NCBI RefSeq assembly: GCF_011067745.1
Contig: NZ_JAAMPJ010000004.1
Location: 62,001-126,000, forward strand
Direction: 5' to 3'
Source: Lentzea alba
GTDB taxonomy: Bacteria > Actinomycetota > Actinomycetes > Mycobacteriales > Pseudonocardiaceae
Length of the DNA: 64,000 nt
A program made the translations under genes and the position numbers. Positions 51,977 to 60,473 of this stretch are shown one piece after another (the stretch's first letter is position 1; each line of letters opens with the position of its first letter). Below the pieces are notes generated by a model. That model was not told the DNA's origin, made no database searches, and saw nothing but the letters and a program-made list of their open reading frames with translations.

Positions 51977-52006
51977 CCACCCGACCGGCCATTGGTGGCC
52001 GGGTGG
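51977..52006. terminator. GC-rich stem-loop downstream of the P450 gene
   Basis: CCACCCG (51977-51983) pairs with CGGGTGG (52000-52006), and the inner GGCC stretches around CATTGG extend the stem imperfectly. It lies about 84 bp beyond the stop of the P450 gene on the minus strand and ahead of the esterase start, so it probably insulates the two genes. No T tract is seen. Confidence 0.45.
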
Positions 52007-52089
52007 TTTCACCAGGCAACACGCGCCTGAGGCCGAGCGCGACGCCGACCTCCCGCCACCACGCGCATGGATGCGCTCGGGGGCGTCGG

Positions 52090-53397
52090 TCAGCTGAGCC
52101 TGGCCGGCAGCCGTTCGAAGCCGCGCAGGATGCGGGTCGGGCGGCGGCGCGCTCCGGACAGCAGTTGGAGATCGGGGAAGCGGTCGAAGATCGTGCGCAG
52201 GCCGATCTCGCCCTCCATGCGGGCGAGCTGGGCGCCCAGGCAGTAGTGGCGGCCGGCGCCGAACGACACGTGGTCGCGCGCGTTCGGGCGGGTCACGTCG
52301 AACGCCAGGGGGTTGTCGAAGACGGACGGGTCGCGGTTGGCGGCCGCGAGCACGGTCGTGACGAGCCGGCCGCGGCGCACCGGGACGCCGGCGATCGTGG
52401 TGTCGTCGACGCACATGCGGCCGGTCAGCAGGACCGGCGGGTCGAAGCGGAGCACCTCGTCGACGGCGTTGTTCCACAGTTCTGGTTGGCGGCGCAGGGT
52501 TTCGAGCTGCGCGGGGTTGCCGGTGAGCAACGCGATGCCGTTGCCGAGGAGGTTGACGGTGGTCTCGAAACCGGCTGCCAGCACGAGGCCGGCGGTGGCC
52601 TTGAGCTCGCGTTCGGTGAGGCCGACGCCGTCCTCGCGGGCGGTGATCAGGCGGCTGAGCAGGTTGTCGCCGGGGTTGGCGCGCAGGGCGTCGAGGTGGC
52701 GGGTGAGCCAGGCGTCGAACGAGTTGAGCGTCGTCTCGACGGTGCGGAAGACCCGCCAGGACAGGCCCAGGTCGAGGCTCGGGGCGGCGGCCGCGCCGAG
52801 GGCCAGGACGGTGGCGCGTTCCTGGGGTGGGACGCCGAGGATCTCGCTGATGACGGTGACCGGCAGCAGGCCGCAGTAGGTCTCGATCAGGTCGACCGGG
52901 TTCGCGGGATCGAGGCCGTCGAGCAGTTCGTCGGCGATCGCCTGGGTGCGGGTGCGCAGCTGTTCTACCGCGCGGGCGGTGAAGACGCGGGTGACGAGCT
53001 TGCGGTAGCGGGTGTGCGCCGGCGGTTCGGTGACCAGCAACGACGGTGGCTGCACGGGATGCATCACCTCCGTGGCGGACCACGCGGCGAGCTTGCCGAG
53101 GATGCCGGCGCCGTACCTCGGACGCGTCGTGACCAGGGCGTCGTTGGTCAGGACCTCTTTGACGACGGCGTGCCGCGCGGTGGTGTGGCCGACCTTGGTG
53201 AGGGCGAGCGGACCGCGTGCGCGGATCTCGTCGAACAGGCCGGTGAGATCGGCGCCGGTGGAGGCTTCGACGGTGATGCGGCCCTGCAGGTCGCCGCGGC
53301 GGGCCGCGAGGCGCAGCACCGTCCGTGGCAGCGCGTGGCCGATGCCCCACCGCACTGCCGGTTTGACGTGCTCCTCAGCCAGGTTTGAGGTACTCAT
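52090..53397 (-). CDS. Cytochrome P450
   Basis: The 435-aa P450 starts at ATG 53397, directly after GGAAGGAG, so the RBS spacing is unusually short. Motifs: I-helix LAAGFETT (about residue 260), K-helix DEVLRFDPP, and heme loop FGAGRHYCLGAQLARME (about 370-386). PSLLVTEPPAHTRYRKLVTR is the C-helix region of CYP107-like enzymes. No ferredoxin or reductase gene is adjacent. The substrate is unknown. Transcribed alone, with the HEAT-repeat gene divergent. Confidence 0.92.
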   Translation of the reverse strand: MSTSNLAEEHVKPAVRWGIGHALPRTVLRLAARRGDLQGRITVEASTGADLTGLFDEIRARGPLALTKVGHTTARHAVVKEVLTNDALVTTRPRYGAGILGKLAAWSATEVMHPVQPPSLLVTEPPAHTRYRKLVTRVFTARAVEQLRTRTQAIADELLDGLDPANPVDLIETYCGLLPVTVISEILGVPPQERATVLALGAAAAPSLDLGLSWRVFRTVETTLNSFDAWLTRHLDALRANPGDNLLSRLITAREDGVGLTERELKATAGLVLAAGFETTVNLLGNGIALLTGNPAQLETLRRQPELWNNAVDEVLRFDPPVLLTGRMCVDDTTIAGVPVRRGRLVTTVLAAANRDPSVFDNPLAFDVTRPNARDHVSFGAGRHYCLGAQLARMEGEIGLRTIFDRFPDLQLLSGARRRPTRILRGFERLPARLS

Positions 53398-53496
53398 CTC
53401 CTTCCGCAGCTAAGCCGAGTACTGGTGGCGCGTCAAGGATAGGCCGTCCGGCGGAGCTGAAAGTCCACTTCGGACCAACGAGTACGCTGCCGCGCC

Positions 53497-54633
53497 ATGG
53501 AAATCCGGGCGTTGCTCGACCGCATGACGCACGAGGACAACCGGCGCGAGGTCGGGGATTTCGTGGCCGGGCACGGAATCACGTCGTTCGACGAAATAGC
53601 CGACGTGATCGCCGGCTCCGACGACAGCGAGGTCGTCCGGTCGGCGTGCCGGGCGTTCACCATGCTGCACGCCGGGGACGAGGTCTACCTCGCCGCGACC
53701 CGGCACCCGCACCCGACGGTGCGCCGGATGGCCGCGAGCATGTTCCGCGGCGAGCAGGCTCTGCGCCATGCCCATGAGCTGCTGCCCGTGCTGGCCGACG
53801 AGGACCACTACGTGCGGCGGGAAGCGTTGTGGGCGTTCGGAACCATGGGACCGGACGTGTTGCCGCTGCTGCAGGAGACCCGCCGGACGGCCAAGGGCGC
53901 GGTGCGCAGGGGAGCGCTGGCGGGGATCGTCGAGGTCGCCGGCCCGGACGCGCTGTCCGCCCAGGACCGCGGGGTGATCGAGCGGTACATCCGGTTCAAG
54001 ATCGAAGAAGAGATGTACGGCACCGAGGAGATGCACCTCTGCGGCGGCTGGTTCGCGATCAGGACCGAGGACCAGAACGCCGTGCTGCAGGTCTGCGGTC
54101 TGCAGGACCCGACACCGGTCACCAAGGTCCTCGGTGGCGCGGCCTGGAACAACGACCACCACGCGTGGGCCAAGGACGAGGAACACGTGCGGTGCGCCAG
54201 GGTCTACGTCACGGGCTCGTGGGACGGCTGGACGCTCGTGTTCGGCGAACCGTTCGAGCACGCCGACCGGCCGGTGACGGAGATCTGCGCGGTACTGAGT
54301 GCCGCGTTCGGCGAAGCGCACTACTACGGCATGAGTTGCGGCGACGGCTGGACGGCGTGGTGCATCGCGAAAGGCGGCGAGATCGTCCGCTACTACGACG
54401 CTTTCAAGGCGGAGGAGCAGATCGGCGAACTCGACGTCGAGGACGGCTGGGGACTGCCGCACGACTGGAGCGACGAGAACGAGGACCTCGAGGACATCTG
54501 GGCCACCGACGTCGCCGAGGAGTTGTCGGTCAACCCCACGTACTTCGAGGGCGACATCGAGGGCCACGGCGTGCTCGCGCTGACGCAGTGCGGCCGGACT
54601 TACGGCTCTCCCAAGGGTTTCCTGGAGATCTAG
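53497..54633 (+). CDS. HEAT-repeat protein of unknown function
   Basis: The 378-aa soluble protein starts at ATG 53497. The first 160 residues are helical repeats of HEAT type: DSEVVRSACRAFTML, HPTVRRMAASMF, DHYVRREALWAFGTMG and AKGAVRRGALAGI are successive repeat helices. Residues 200-378 form a second, acidic and tryptophan-rich region (YVTGSWDGWTLVFGEPFEHA, YGMSCGDGWTAWCIAKGGEI) that resembles small globular proteins sensing or binding partners, but I cannot name the family. Its TAG stop lies within the flank of a MITE-like palindrome. Confidence 0.7.
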   Translation: MEIRALLDRMTHEDNRREVGDFVAGHGITSFDEIADVIAGSDDSEVVRSACRAFTMLHAGDEVYLAATRHPHPTVRRMAASMFRGEQALRHAHELLPVLADEDHYVRREALWAFGTMGPDVLPLLQETRRTAKGAVRRGALAGIVEVAGPDALSAQDRGVIERYIRFKIEEEMYGTEEMHLCGGWFAIRTEDQNAVLQVCGLQDPTPVTKVLGGAAWNNDHHAWAKDEEHVRCARVYVTGSWDGWTLVFGEPFEHADRPVTEICAVLSAAFGEAHYYGMSCGDGWTAWCIAKGGEIVRYYDAFKAEEQIGELDVEDGWGLPHDWSDENEDLEDIWATDVAEELSVNPTYFEGDIEGHGVLALTQCGRTYGSPKGFLEI

Positions 54634-54739
54634 TGGTGTGGCCCGGAACGTTGCCGGGGGAATTCGCGGTCAGACGGGTGCCGCGAGGCGCCCTGCTGAG
54701 CGTGGATTACCTCGCCAAGGATCCGGGCCACGCCACTAG
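54630..54739. mobile_element. MITE-like palindromic element, about 110 bp, between convergent genes
   Basis: CTAG at 54630-54633 and at 54736-54739 flank terminal inverted repeats GTGG(T/C)GTGGCCCGGA at 54633-54647 and 54722-54736, which differ at one position. The next 20 bp inward also match imperfectly (C-TTG-CG-GG-AAT-C pattern). The element encodes no protein of its own. TA at each edge would suit a Tc1/mariner-IS630-type target duplication. The TAG stops of both flanking genes are formed by the CTAG ends. A long bidirectional terminator is the main alternative reading. Confidence 0.6.
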
Positions 54740-55476
54740 GCGCGGATCACCGGCACCTCCAGTGCTCGCACGACGTCGTTGTCCGCGTCCGTGATCACCC
54801 CGGCGACCTCGCTGAACGGCAACACGCCGAACCGGGACGCCGTGCCGATCTTCTCCGAACTGGCCAGCACGTACGTGTCGGCTGCCTGATGCGCCAGCGC
54901 GCGCTTCATCGCGGCCTCGTCGGCGTCTCCGGTCGTGAGGCCCGCCTCGGGGTGCACGCCCGTGACGCCGAGCAGGAACACATCGGCGTGCACGCCCCGT
55001 GCGGCCTCCACGGCTGCGGCACCGCACGCGACCATCGAGTGCTTGAAGAGGCGTCCGCCGATCACATAGACATCCACGTGCTCGTGCTCCTCCAACGCGC
55101 TCGCGATCGTCGGACTGTGCGTGACGACCGTGGCTTCGAGGTCGAGCGGTAGCGCGCGCACGACGGCGAGGGTGGTCGTGCCGCCGTCGAGGATCACCGT
55201 CGCGTGCGGCTCGATGAGCGCGGCTGCTGCTCGCGCGACCCGCTGCTTGCCGTCGATCTGCACGTTTTGGCGCGTTGTGTAGTCGGCGATGGCCGGCGAC
55301 ACGGGCAAAGCGCCGCCATACACGCGTTGGCAGAGGCCCGCCGCCGCGAGTTCGCGCAGGTCACGCCGGATGGTGTCCTCCGAGATGCCCACTTCGGTGG
55401 CGAGGTCCTTGGCGACGATCCGGCCGTCGACGCGCAGACGTTCGAGCAGCAGGTCACGACGCTGGGCGGCCAGCAT
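54736..55476 (-). CDS. DeoR-family transcriptional regulator
   Basis: The 246-aa protein starts at ATG 55476 with AAGGAGAA upstream. It has an N-terminal DeoR HTH (RRDLLLERLRVDGRIVAKDL, ISEDTIRRDLRELAAAGLCQRVYGGA, about residues 5-55) and a C-terminal sugar-phosphate-isomerase-like sensor domain (ILDGGTTTLAVVRALP, THSPTIASALEEH, GVTGVHPEAGLTT). Such regulators respond to sugar phosphates. Divergent from a small nucleotide-hydrolase-like gene 49 bp away, its likely target. Confidence 0.9.
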   Translation of the reverse strand: MLAAQRRDLLLERLRVDGRIVAKDLATEVGISEDTIRRDLRELAAAGLCQRVYGGALPVSPAIADYTTRQNVQIDGKQRVARAAAALIEPHATVILDGGTTTLAVVRALPLDLEATVVTHSPTIASALEEHEHVDVYVIGGRLFKHSMVACGAAAVEAARGVHADVFLLGVTGVHPEAGLTTGDADEAAMKRALAHQAADTYVLASSEKIGTASRFGVLPFSEVAGVITDADNDVVRALEVPVIRA

Positions 55477-55525
55477 GCACGTTTCTCCTTGTTTTTGCCG
55501 AGTCTTGCACATTATGGTCGATCGC

Positions 55526-55888
55526 ATGCTGATTCTGATCGCAGGCCCCTACCGCTCGGGCACCGGGGACGACCCCGCCCTGATGGCGCGCAACCTCGAA
55601 CGCCTGGAGGAGGCCGCGTGGCCGATCTTCCGCGGCGGGCACGTGCCCATGATCGGCGAGTGGGTGGCGTTGCCGGTGCTGCGCGGCGCCGGCGGCAATT
55701 CGCCGACCGACCCGATCGCAGCCGAGATCATGTATCCGACCGCGGAACGCCTGCTGCGGCACTGCGACGCCGTGCTGCGGCTGCCGGGGGAGTCGACCGG
55801 GGCGGACGAGGACGTGCGGATCGCGCGGGAACGCGGTCTGCCGGTTTACGAACGAGTTGAGGACATTCCTGGCTGTTCCGCCGCCTGA
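55526..55888 (+). CDS. DUF4406 / nucleoside-2-deoxyribosyltransferase-like protein
   Basis: The 120-aa protein starts at ATG 55526 (ATG 55514 possible). It has the Rossmann-like opening LILIAGPYRSGT, an EEAAWPIFRGGHVPMIGEWV helix-strand unit, and CDAVLRLPGESTGADEDVRIARERG near the end, which contains the SxGAxxE-like pattern of nucleoside deoxyribosyltransferase relatives and of DUF4406. It probably acts on a nucleotide or nucleoside-like sugar compound. No catalytic glutamate is certain. It appears to be under control of the divergent DeoR gene. Confidence 0.75.
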   Translation: MLILIAGPYRSGTGDDPALMARNLERLEEAAWPIFRGGHVPMIGEWVALPVLRGAGGNSPTDPIAAEIMYPTAERLLRHCDAVLRLPGESTGADEDVRIARERGLPVYERVEDIPGCSAA

Positions 55889-55905
55889 CGGGGGAGGTGC
55901 GTGGT

Positions 55906-56502
55906 CTATCCGCGGGCGGCGGCGACGAACGCGCGCATCCGGCCGTGGTCCTTGACGCCACGGCTCGACTCGATGCCGCTGGACACGTCCACGCCCCACG
56001 GCCGGGCCACGCCGATCGCCGTCGCGACCGTCTCCGGATCCAGCCCGCCCGCCAGCACCCACTTGCCTTCCGGCTGCTTCTCGCGGAGCCGCGTGATGTC
56101 CCACTGCTCACCGGACCCGGCGACGGGCGAGTCGATCAGCAACAGCTCTTCGCCGAACGCGCCGGTGCGCACGTCGGTGTCCGGCCCGAGCGCGGTCGCC
56201 CGGACGAGCTGGAACGGCAGGTCCGCCAGCTCGTCGAACGCTTCCTTCGGGTAGTCGCCGTGCAGCTGCAACGCCTTCACGCCCGTCTTCAGCGCCATCT
56301 CACCGGCCTCGGCGGCGGTGATGCCGCGCACGACGGCGACGGTGAGCACGTCGTCCGGCACGTCGGCGACGAGCCGGCCGGCCAGGTCGACGTCGATCTG
56401 ACGGGGGCTGGTGGTCAGCACGAAACCGACGGCGTCGGCGCCGGTTTCGACCGCGACGGCGACGTCGGACTCGGTGCGCAGACCGCAGAGCTTCACGAAC
56501 AC
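55906..56502 (-). CDS. trpF: Phosphoribosylanthranilate isomerase
   Basis: The 198-aa TIM-barrel enzyme catalyses the Amadori rearrangement in tryptophan synthesis. Family motifs: VKLCGLRTESDVAVA with the catalytic cysteine, ADAVGFVLTTSPRQ, LQLHGDY, LIDSPVAGSGEQWD with the catalytic aspartate, LAGGLDPETVATAI and GVDVSSGIESSRGVKD. Start GTG 56502 (GTG 56496 equally possible). It is isolated from other trp genes, as is common in actinobacteria. Convergent with the DUF4406 gene 17 bp away. Confidence 0.93.
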   Translation of the reverse strand: MFVKLCGLRTESDVAVAVETGADAVGFVLTTSPRQIDVDLAGRLVADVPDDVLTVAVVRGITAAEAGEMALKTGVKALQLHGDYPKEAFDELADLPFQLVRATALGPDTDVRTGAFGEELLLIDSPVAGSGEQWDITRLREKQPEGKWVLAGGLDPETVATAIGVARPWGVDVSSGIESSRGVKDHGRMRAFVAAARG

Positions 56503-56584
56503 AACCCGATCCTAGTGGCGCGGCTAACAGTCACACATCCCGGCGCTGCGTGGTCCTACCTGTAGAGACCACGTGGAGGCCGCG

Positions 56585-58309
56585 ATGACGGAACATCAGA
56601 TTGCTACTTCGGTGCTGGTGATCGGCAGCGGCGGTGCGGGACTGCGCGCCGCCATCGAGCTCGCCGAGCGCGGGGTCGACGTGCTGGTCGTGGGCAAGCG
56701 CCCGAAGGCCGACGCGCACACCGCGCTCGCCGCCGGTGGCATCAACGCGGCCCTGGGCACGATGGACGCCGAGGACACGTGGCAGCAGCACGCGGCCGAC
56801 ACCATCAAGGAGAGCTACCTGCTCGCCAACCCGGACATCGTCCGCATCGTCGCCGAGCAGGGGCCGCGCGGCATCGAGGACCTCGAACGCTGGGGCATGC
56901 CGTTCGCGCGCGAGGCCGACGGCCGCATCTCGCAACGGTTCTTCGGCGCGCACACCTTCCGCCGCACGTCCTTCGCGGGCGACTACACCGGGCTGGAGAT
57001 CCAGCGCACGCTCGTGAACCGGGCCACGCAGCTCGACATCCCGATCCACGACACCTGCTACATCACGCACATCCTGGTGCGGGACAACGTCGTTTTCGGC
57101 GCGTACGGGTTCGACCTCAACACCGGCACCCGGTACGTGTTCCACGCGGACGTGGTGATCCTCGCCGCGGGCGGGCACACCCGGATCTGGCGCCGCACGT
57201 CGAGCCGCCGCGACGAGAACACCGGTGACTCGCTCCGCCTGGCCGTGCGAGCGGGCGGACGGATCCGCGACCCCGAGCTCGTCCAGTTCCACCCGTCGGG
57301 CCTGCTCGAACCGGAGAACGCCGCCGGAACCCTGGTGTCGGAGGCCGCCCGCGGCGAGGGTGGCATCCTCACCAACGCGCTGGGCGAGCGGTTCATGGCC
57401 CGCTACGACGCCAAGCGCCTGGAACTGTCCACTCGGGACAGAGTGGCGCTGGCCGCGTACACCGAGATCAAGGAAGGCCGCGGCACCCCGAATGGCGGCG
57501 TGTGGCTGGACGTCTCGCACCTGCCGCGCGAGCAGATCATGCGGCGGCTGCCCAGGGTGTACCAGACGCTGCTCGAACTGCAGATGAAGGACATCACCCG
57601 CGAGGCGATGGAGATCGCGCCGACCGCGCACTACTCGATGGGCGGTGTGTGGGTCTCACCCGCCGACCACTCGACGGGCGTGGACGGTCTCTACGCGATC
57701 GGCGAGGCGTCCAGCGGCCTGCACGGCGCGAACCGGCTCGGCGGCAACTCGCTCATCGAACTGCTGGTGTACGGGCGAATCGTCGGCGAGGCGGCTGCGG
57801 AGTACTCCGCTTCCCTGAGCGCGCAACGACGTTCGCGGACCGTGCTCGGCGAGGCACGCGCCGAGGTGGACGAACTGCTGGACGCCGACGGACCGGAGAA
57901 CGTCCGCGCCCTGCAACGCTCACTGCGCAACACGATGACCGAGCACGCGGGTGTTGTCCGAGACGAAACGGGGCTGCGCAAGGGACTCGCCGAGCTCGAC
58001 GAGCTGGAGGACCGCATCCGCAACGTCGGTGTGCACCCGGATCTGGCCGGCTACCAGGACCTCGCTCACGCCTTCGACCTCAAGTCGTCGGCGCTCGCCG
58101 CCCGCGCGACCCTCGAATGTGCCCTGGAACGTCGCGAGACCCGCGGCTGTCACAACCGGTCGGACTTCCCGGACACCGATCCCGCTCAGCAGGTGAACCT
58201 GGTCTGGGCGGGTCCCGGCCGGATCGACCGGGAGGAGATCCCTCCGGTGCCGGACGAGATCGCGTCGCTGATGAGGGACGTCGACACGGCGGGCAAGCTG
58301 GTCGAGTGA
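56585..58309 (+). CDS. Stand-alone FAD-binding succinate dehydrogenase/fumarate reductase flavoprotein-type protein
   Basis: The 574-aa protein starts at ATG 56585 with GGAGG seven bases upstream. FAD-binding motif SVLVIGSGGAGLRAAIELAE, catalytic-region RGEGGILTNALGERFM, QFHPSG, the substrate-site HYSMGGVWVSPADHST and the second FAD motif HGANRLGGNSLIELLVYGRI are those of SdhA/FrdA/NadB. No iron-sulfur (SdhB) or membrane-anchor gene lies next to it and no nadA/nadC. The usual covalent-FAD histidine position (LAAGGINAALG) does not show the H-T-x-A-A-x-G-G motif clearly, although AHTALAAGG is close. It could be an L-aspartate-oxidase-like or fumarate-reductase-like soluble enzyme. Confidence 0.8.
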   Translation: MTEHQIATSVLVIGSGGAGLRAAIELAERGVDVLVVGKRPKADAHTALAAGGINAALGTMDAEDTWQQHAADTIKESYLLANPDIVRIVAEQGPRGIEDLERWGMPFAREADGRISQRFFGAHTFRRTSFAGDYTGLEIQRTLVNRATQLDIPIHDTCYITHILVRDNVVFGAYGFDLNTGTRYVFHADVVILAAGGHTRIWRRTSSRRDENTGDSLRLAVRAGGRIRDPELVQFHPSGLLEPENAAGTLVSEAARGEGGILTNALGERFMARYDAKRLELSTRDRVALAAYTEIKEGRGTPNGGVWLDVSHLPREQIMRRLPRVYQTLLELQMKDITREAMEIAPTAHYSMGGVWVSPADHSTGVDGLYAIGEASSGLHGANRLGGNSLIELLVYGRIVGEAAAEYSASLSAQRRSRTVLGEARAEVDELLDADGPENVRALQRSLRNTMTEHAGVVRDETGLRKGLAELDELEDRIRNVGVHPDLAGYQDLAHAFDLKSSALAARATLECALERRETRGCHNRSDFPDTDPAQQVNLVWAGPGRIDREEIPPVPDEIASLMRDVDTAGKLVE

Positions 58310-58320
58310 GCGGGAAAGCC

Positions 58321-58355
58321 AGGGGCGGGCGCACCGGGGATGGGCGCCCGCCCCT
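58321..58355. terminator. Bidirectional GC-rich hairpin terminator
   Basis: AGGGGCGGGCGC (58321-58332) and GCGCCCGCCCCT (58344-58355) form a perfect 12-bp stem with an 11-base loop. It lies 12 bp after the flavoprotein stop and 14 bp after the stop of the convergent DUF4360 gene, so it can serve both. Confidence 0.8.
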
Positions 58356-58368
58356 CGTCACCAATGCG

Positions 58369-58956
58369 TCAGCAGCGCCGGACTCGCACCGCACCGCGGC
58401 TCGACTCCACGATCGCGAAGTTGAGCCGGTCCGGATCAGCGGAACCGAGGGACACGCGCACCTCGGCGTTGATGTTGATGTTGCGCGGCGAGCCGCACGG
58501 CGACCACTGGATGTCGGTCGAGTTCGGCCGGTAGTGGGTCTCCCAGCTGTCGCTGAACGGCCCGGTGAACGACTGGCTCACCGTCGCGGTGGCCGAGTTG
58601 CCCTGCAGGTAGGTGCTGATCCGGCTCAGGCCGGTCGCGCCCTCCTGCAGATGCGCGTAGCCCTCGTAGGTGGTCCGCGCGAGGCCGTAGGTGTAGCCCT
58701 GCGGCACGTTGACCCGGATGTTGATCTGGCAGTTCTTCCGCAGGTCGACGGGCGACGAGCCGCCGCCCGCGCGAGCCAGGAACTCGTGATAGCCGACTGT
58801 GAACGTTCTGCCGTCCGTCGTGACTTCGGCGTCGCCGGCCCGGCATCCCGAGCCGTTGACGGTCACGATCTCGAGGACGGGCGCGGGTTCCGCCGCGTCT
58901 TCGGCGGGGGTCAGGGCGGATAGGGCGATGAGTGCGGCCGCTGCCGTGGTGAGCAT
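58369..58956 (-). CDS. Secreted DUF4360-type protein
   Basis: The 195-aa protein starts at ATG 58956 with GGAGAGG upstream and has a short signal peptide ending around PAEDAAEP. The mature part begins VTVNGSGCRAGDAEVTTDGR and contains KNCQINIRVNVPQGYTYGLA and SPCGSPRNININAEVRVSLG, the DUF4360 pattern with three cysteines that probably form disulfides. The last residue is Cys in VRVRRC. The function is unknown; members are common in actinobacterial and fungal secretomes. Confidence 0.85.
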   Translation of the reverse strand: MLTTAAAALIALSALTPAEDAAEPAPVLEIVTVNGSGCRAGDAEVTTDGRTFTVGYHEFLARAGGGSSPVDLRKNCQINIRVNVPQGYTYGLARTTYEGYAHLQEGATGLSRISTYLQGNSATATVSQSFTGPFSDSWETHYRPNSTDIQWSPCGSPRNININAEVRVSLGSADPDRLNFAIVESSRGAVRVRRC

Positions 58957-59064
58957 GAGGAACCTCTCCGGGGGGTCCGTGGCGGCGGCAGCACCAGACG
59001 CTAGTGACGAAAGCCTGTCCCGACCTGACGGTTGCCTGACGATTCCCGGCTCGGGTTCACGGTT

Positions 59065-59889
59065 TCACGGCTTGAACTGCACCAGTTCCTCTTCGACGCC
59101 GGGCCGGACGATCACGCACGTCGACTCCGGCACCTCCTGCCACGCCCCGACCAGGTCGCCCAGCGGTTCGGACACGATGAGCCGCGAGTCGTCGTCGAGG
59201 TCGTGCAGCGCCGGGTTGTCCGGGTACTGGCGGCGCAGCGTCGTCACGTCGGTGCTGTGGAACAGGGTTCGCGACTTGCCGCGGCTCGAGTAGCGGAACG
59301 CCCAGGTCGTGGAGCCGTCCGTGGTCGCGACGGTCATCTGGACCGGGTACTCGACGCCCGCGCGCCGGCCGACGTCCTCGACGAACTCGACCATCCGCGC
59401 CACCGCGGCGAGCGGGTCCTGCTCCAGTCCGAAGCTGACCGCGAGGTAGAACATGATCTCGGAGTCCGTCGAGCCCTCGATCAGCGGGAACAGCAGCGGG
59501 TCGATCGCCAGCATCAGTTCGCGCCGCACCAGCGAGAACTTAGGGATCAGCCCGTTGTGCATCCACAACCAATTGTTCCAGCGGAACGGGTGGCAGTTCG
59601 ACCGCTGCACCGCGCCGCCGGTCGACGCCCGCACGTGCGCGAACACCCGGTCGACGGTGATCTGCGCGGACAACTCCCGCAGGTTGCGGTCGTTCCACGC
59701 CGGTTCGGTGCTCAGGAACAGGCCGGGAGTGCTCGTGCTGCCGTACCAGCCGATGCCGAACCCGTCGCCGTTCACCGCGGTCGCACCGAGCCGGGCGTGT
59801 TTGGACTGCATGACGAGCGAGTTCTCCGGCGCGTAGAGCAGTTCTTCCAACAACACCGGCGAACCGGAATACGCGAGCCACCGGCACAT
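59065..59889 (-). CDS. Class II glutamine amidotransferase (YafJ/EgtC-like)
   Basis: The 274-aa Ntn hydrolase starts at ATG 59889 with GGGAGG upstream. Removal of Met1 exposes the nucleophile Cys2 in MCRWLAYSG, and GDGFGIGWYG, HVRASTGGAVQRSNCHPF and MHNGLIPKF are the glutaminase substrate-binding motifs. EgtC uses this fold in ergothioneine synthesis, but no egtB or egtD gene is adjacent. It may be a stand-alone amidotransferase or ergothioneine-independent paralogue. Alone on its strand, bordered by divergent and convergent genes. Confidence 0.85.
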   Translation of the reverse strand: MCRWLAYSGSPVLLEELLYAPENSLVMQSKHARLGATAVNGDGFGIGWYGSTSTPGLFLSTEPAWNDRNLRELSAQITVDRVFAHVRASTGGAVQRSNCHPFRWNNWLWMHNGLIPKFSLVRRELMLAIDPLLFPLIEGSTDSEIMFYLAVSFGLEQDPLAAVARMVEFVEDVGRRAGVEYPVQMTVATTDGSTTWAFRYSSRGKSRTLFHSTDVTTLRRQYPDNPALHDLDDDSRLIVSEPLGDLVGAWQEVPESTCVIVRPGVEEELVQFKP

Positions 59890-59976
59890 GACGAACCTCC
59901 CTATACCCAGCGCTACATGGGAACATGTCGCGGACCCGAACGCGAGGTTTGCGGCGGTGCGCCTGTCTCAGGCAGC

Positions 59977-60438
59977 ATGCATGGTGTGACCGTCCCTCCC
60001 GGCCTGCGGCAGCCGCCTTACGAGCAGCGCGGCAACTTCGAGACGATCGAGGTGTACGCGCCGGTCCAGACGGTCCAGCCACCCGAGCCGCTGGAGCAGC
60101 CGGCAGCGCGTGAGGAACGCGCGGACATCGCCGTCATCGGCCCGATCGCCGCGCTCGTGCTCGCCCTGACGATCAGCACGCTGATCCTGGACCACCCCGC
60201 CGCACGTGCCGTCGCCGCCGGTCTGGCCACGGTCGGGCTGGTCGTGGCCGTGGTCCTGATGCTGATGGGCAGGCGCCCGCAGGCCGGCCGGCACGTGGCC
60301 AGGCACGCCATCGACGGCGAGGCGCCGGACCGGGACGGCACCGTGCGCATCGCTCCGGGCAGGGGCCCTGCTCCCGATCGGGACGGCACGGTGCGGATCG
60401 GCTCCCACTGGAAGACCACCGACCAGCGCCGGCCGTAG
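59977..60438 (+). CDS. Small membrane protein with C-terminal PDRDGTVRI repeat
   Basis: The 153-aa protein is read from ATG 59977 (GTG 59986 also possible). It starts with a proline-rich cytosolic part, has two close hydrophobic segments (about residues 52-68 and 75-95), and ends with a tandem repeat, PDRDGTVRIAPGRG then PDRDGTVRIGSHW. No family is recognised. Divergent from the amidotransferase gene. Confidence 0.55.
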   Translation: MHGVTVPPGLRQPPYEQRGNFETIEVYAPVQTVQPPEPLEQPAAREERADIAVIGPIAALVLALTISTLILDHPAARAVAAGLATVGLVVAVVLMLMGRRPQAGRHVARHAIDGEAPDRDGTVRIAPGRGPAPDRDGTVRIGSHWKTTDQRRP

Positions 60439-60473
60439 AAAGTCGGCGGCGTGGTGCTGGACCGGATCGAACG

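Noticed and set aside
50725..53388. Long plus-strand frame of about 887 codons across the esterase and P450 genes
   Set aside because: It crosses two genes with clear catalytic motifs on the other strand and has no recognisable domain; typical high-GC shadow.
52090..53397. P450 as the fifth conservon gene (CvnE)
   Set aside because: It is over 45 kb from cvnABCD and transcribed alone. The P450 at 34.6 kb is equally distant and has its own ferredoxin and TetR regulator.
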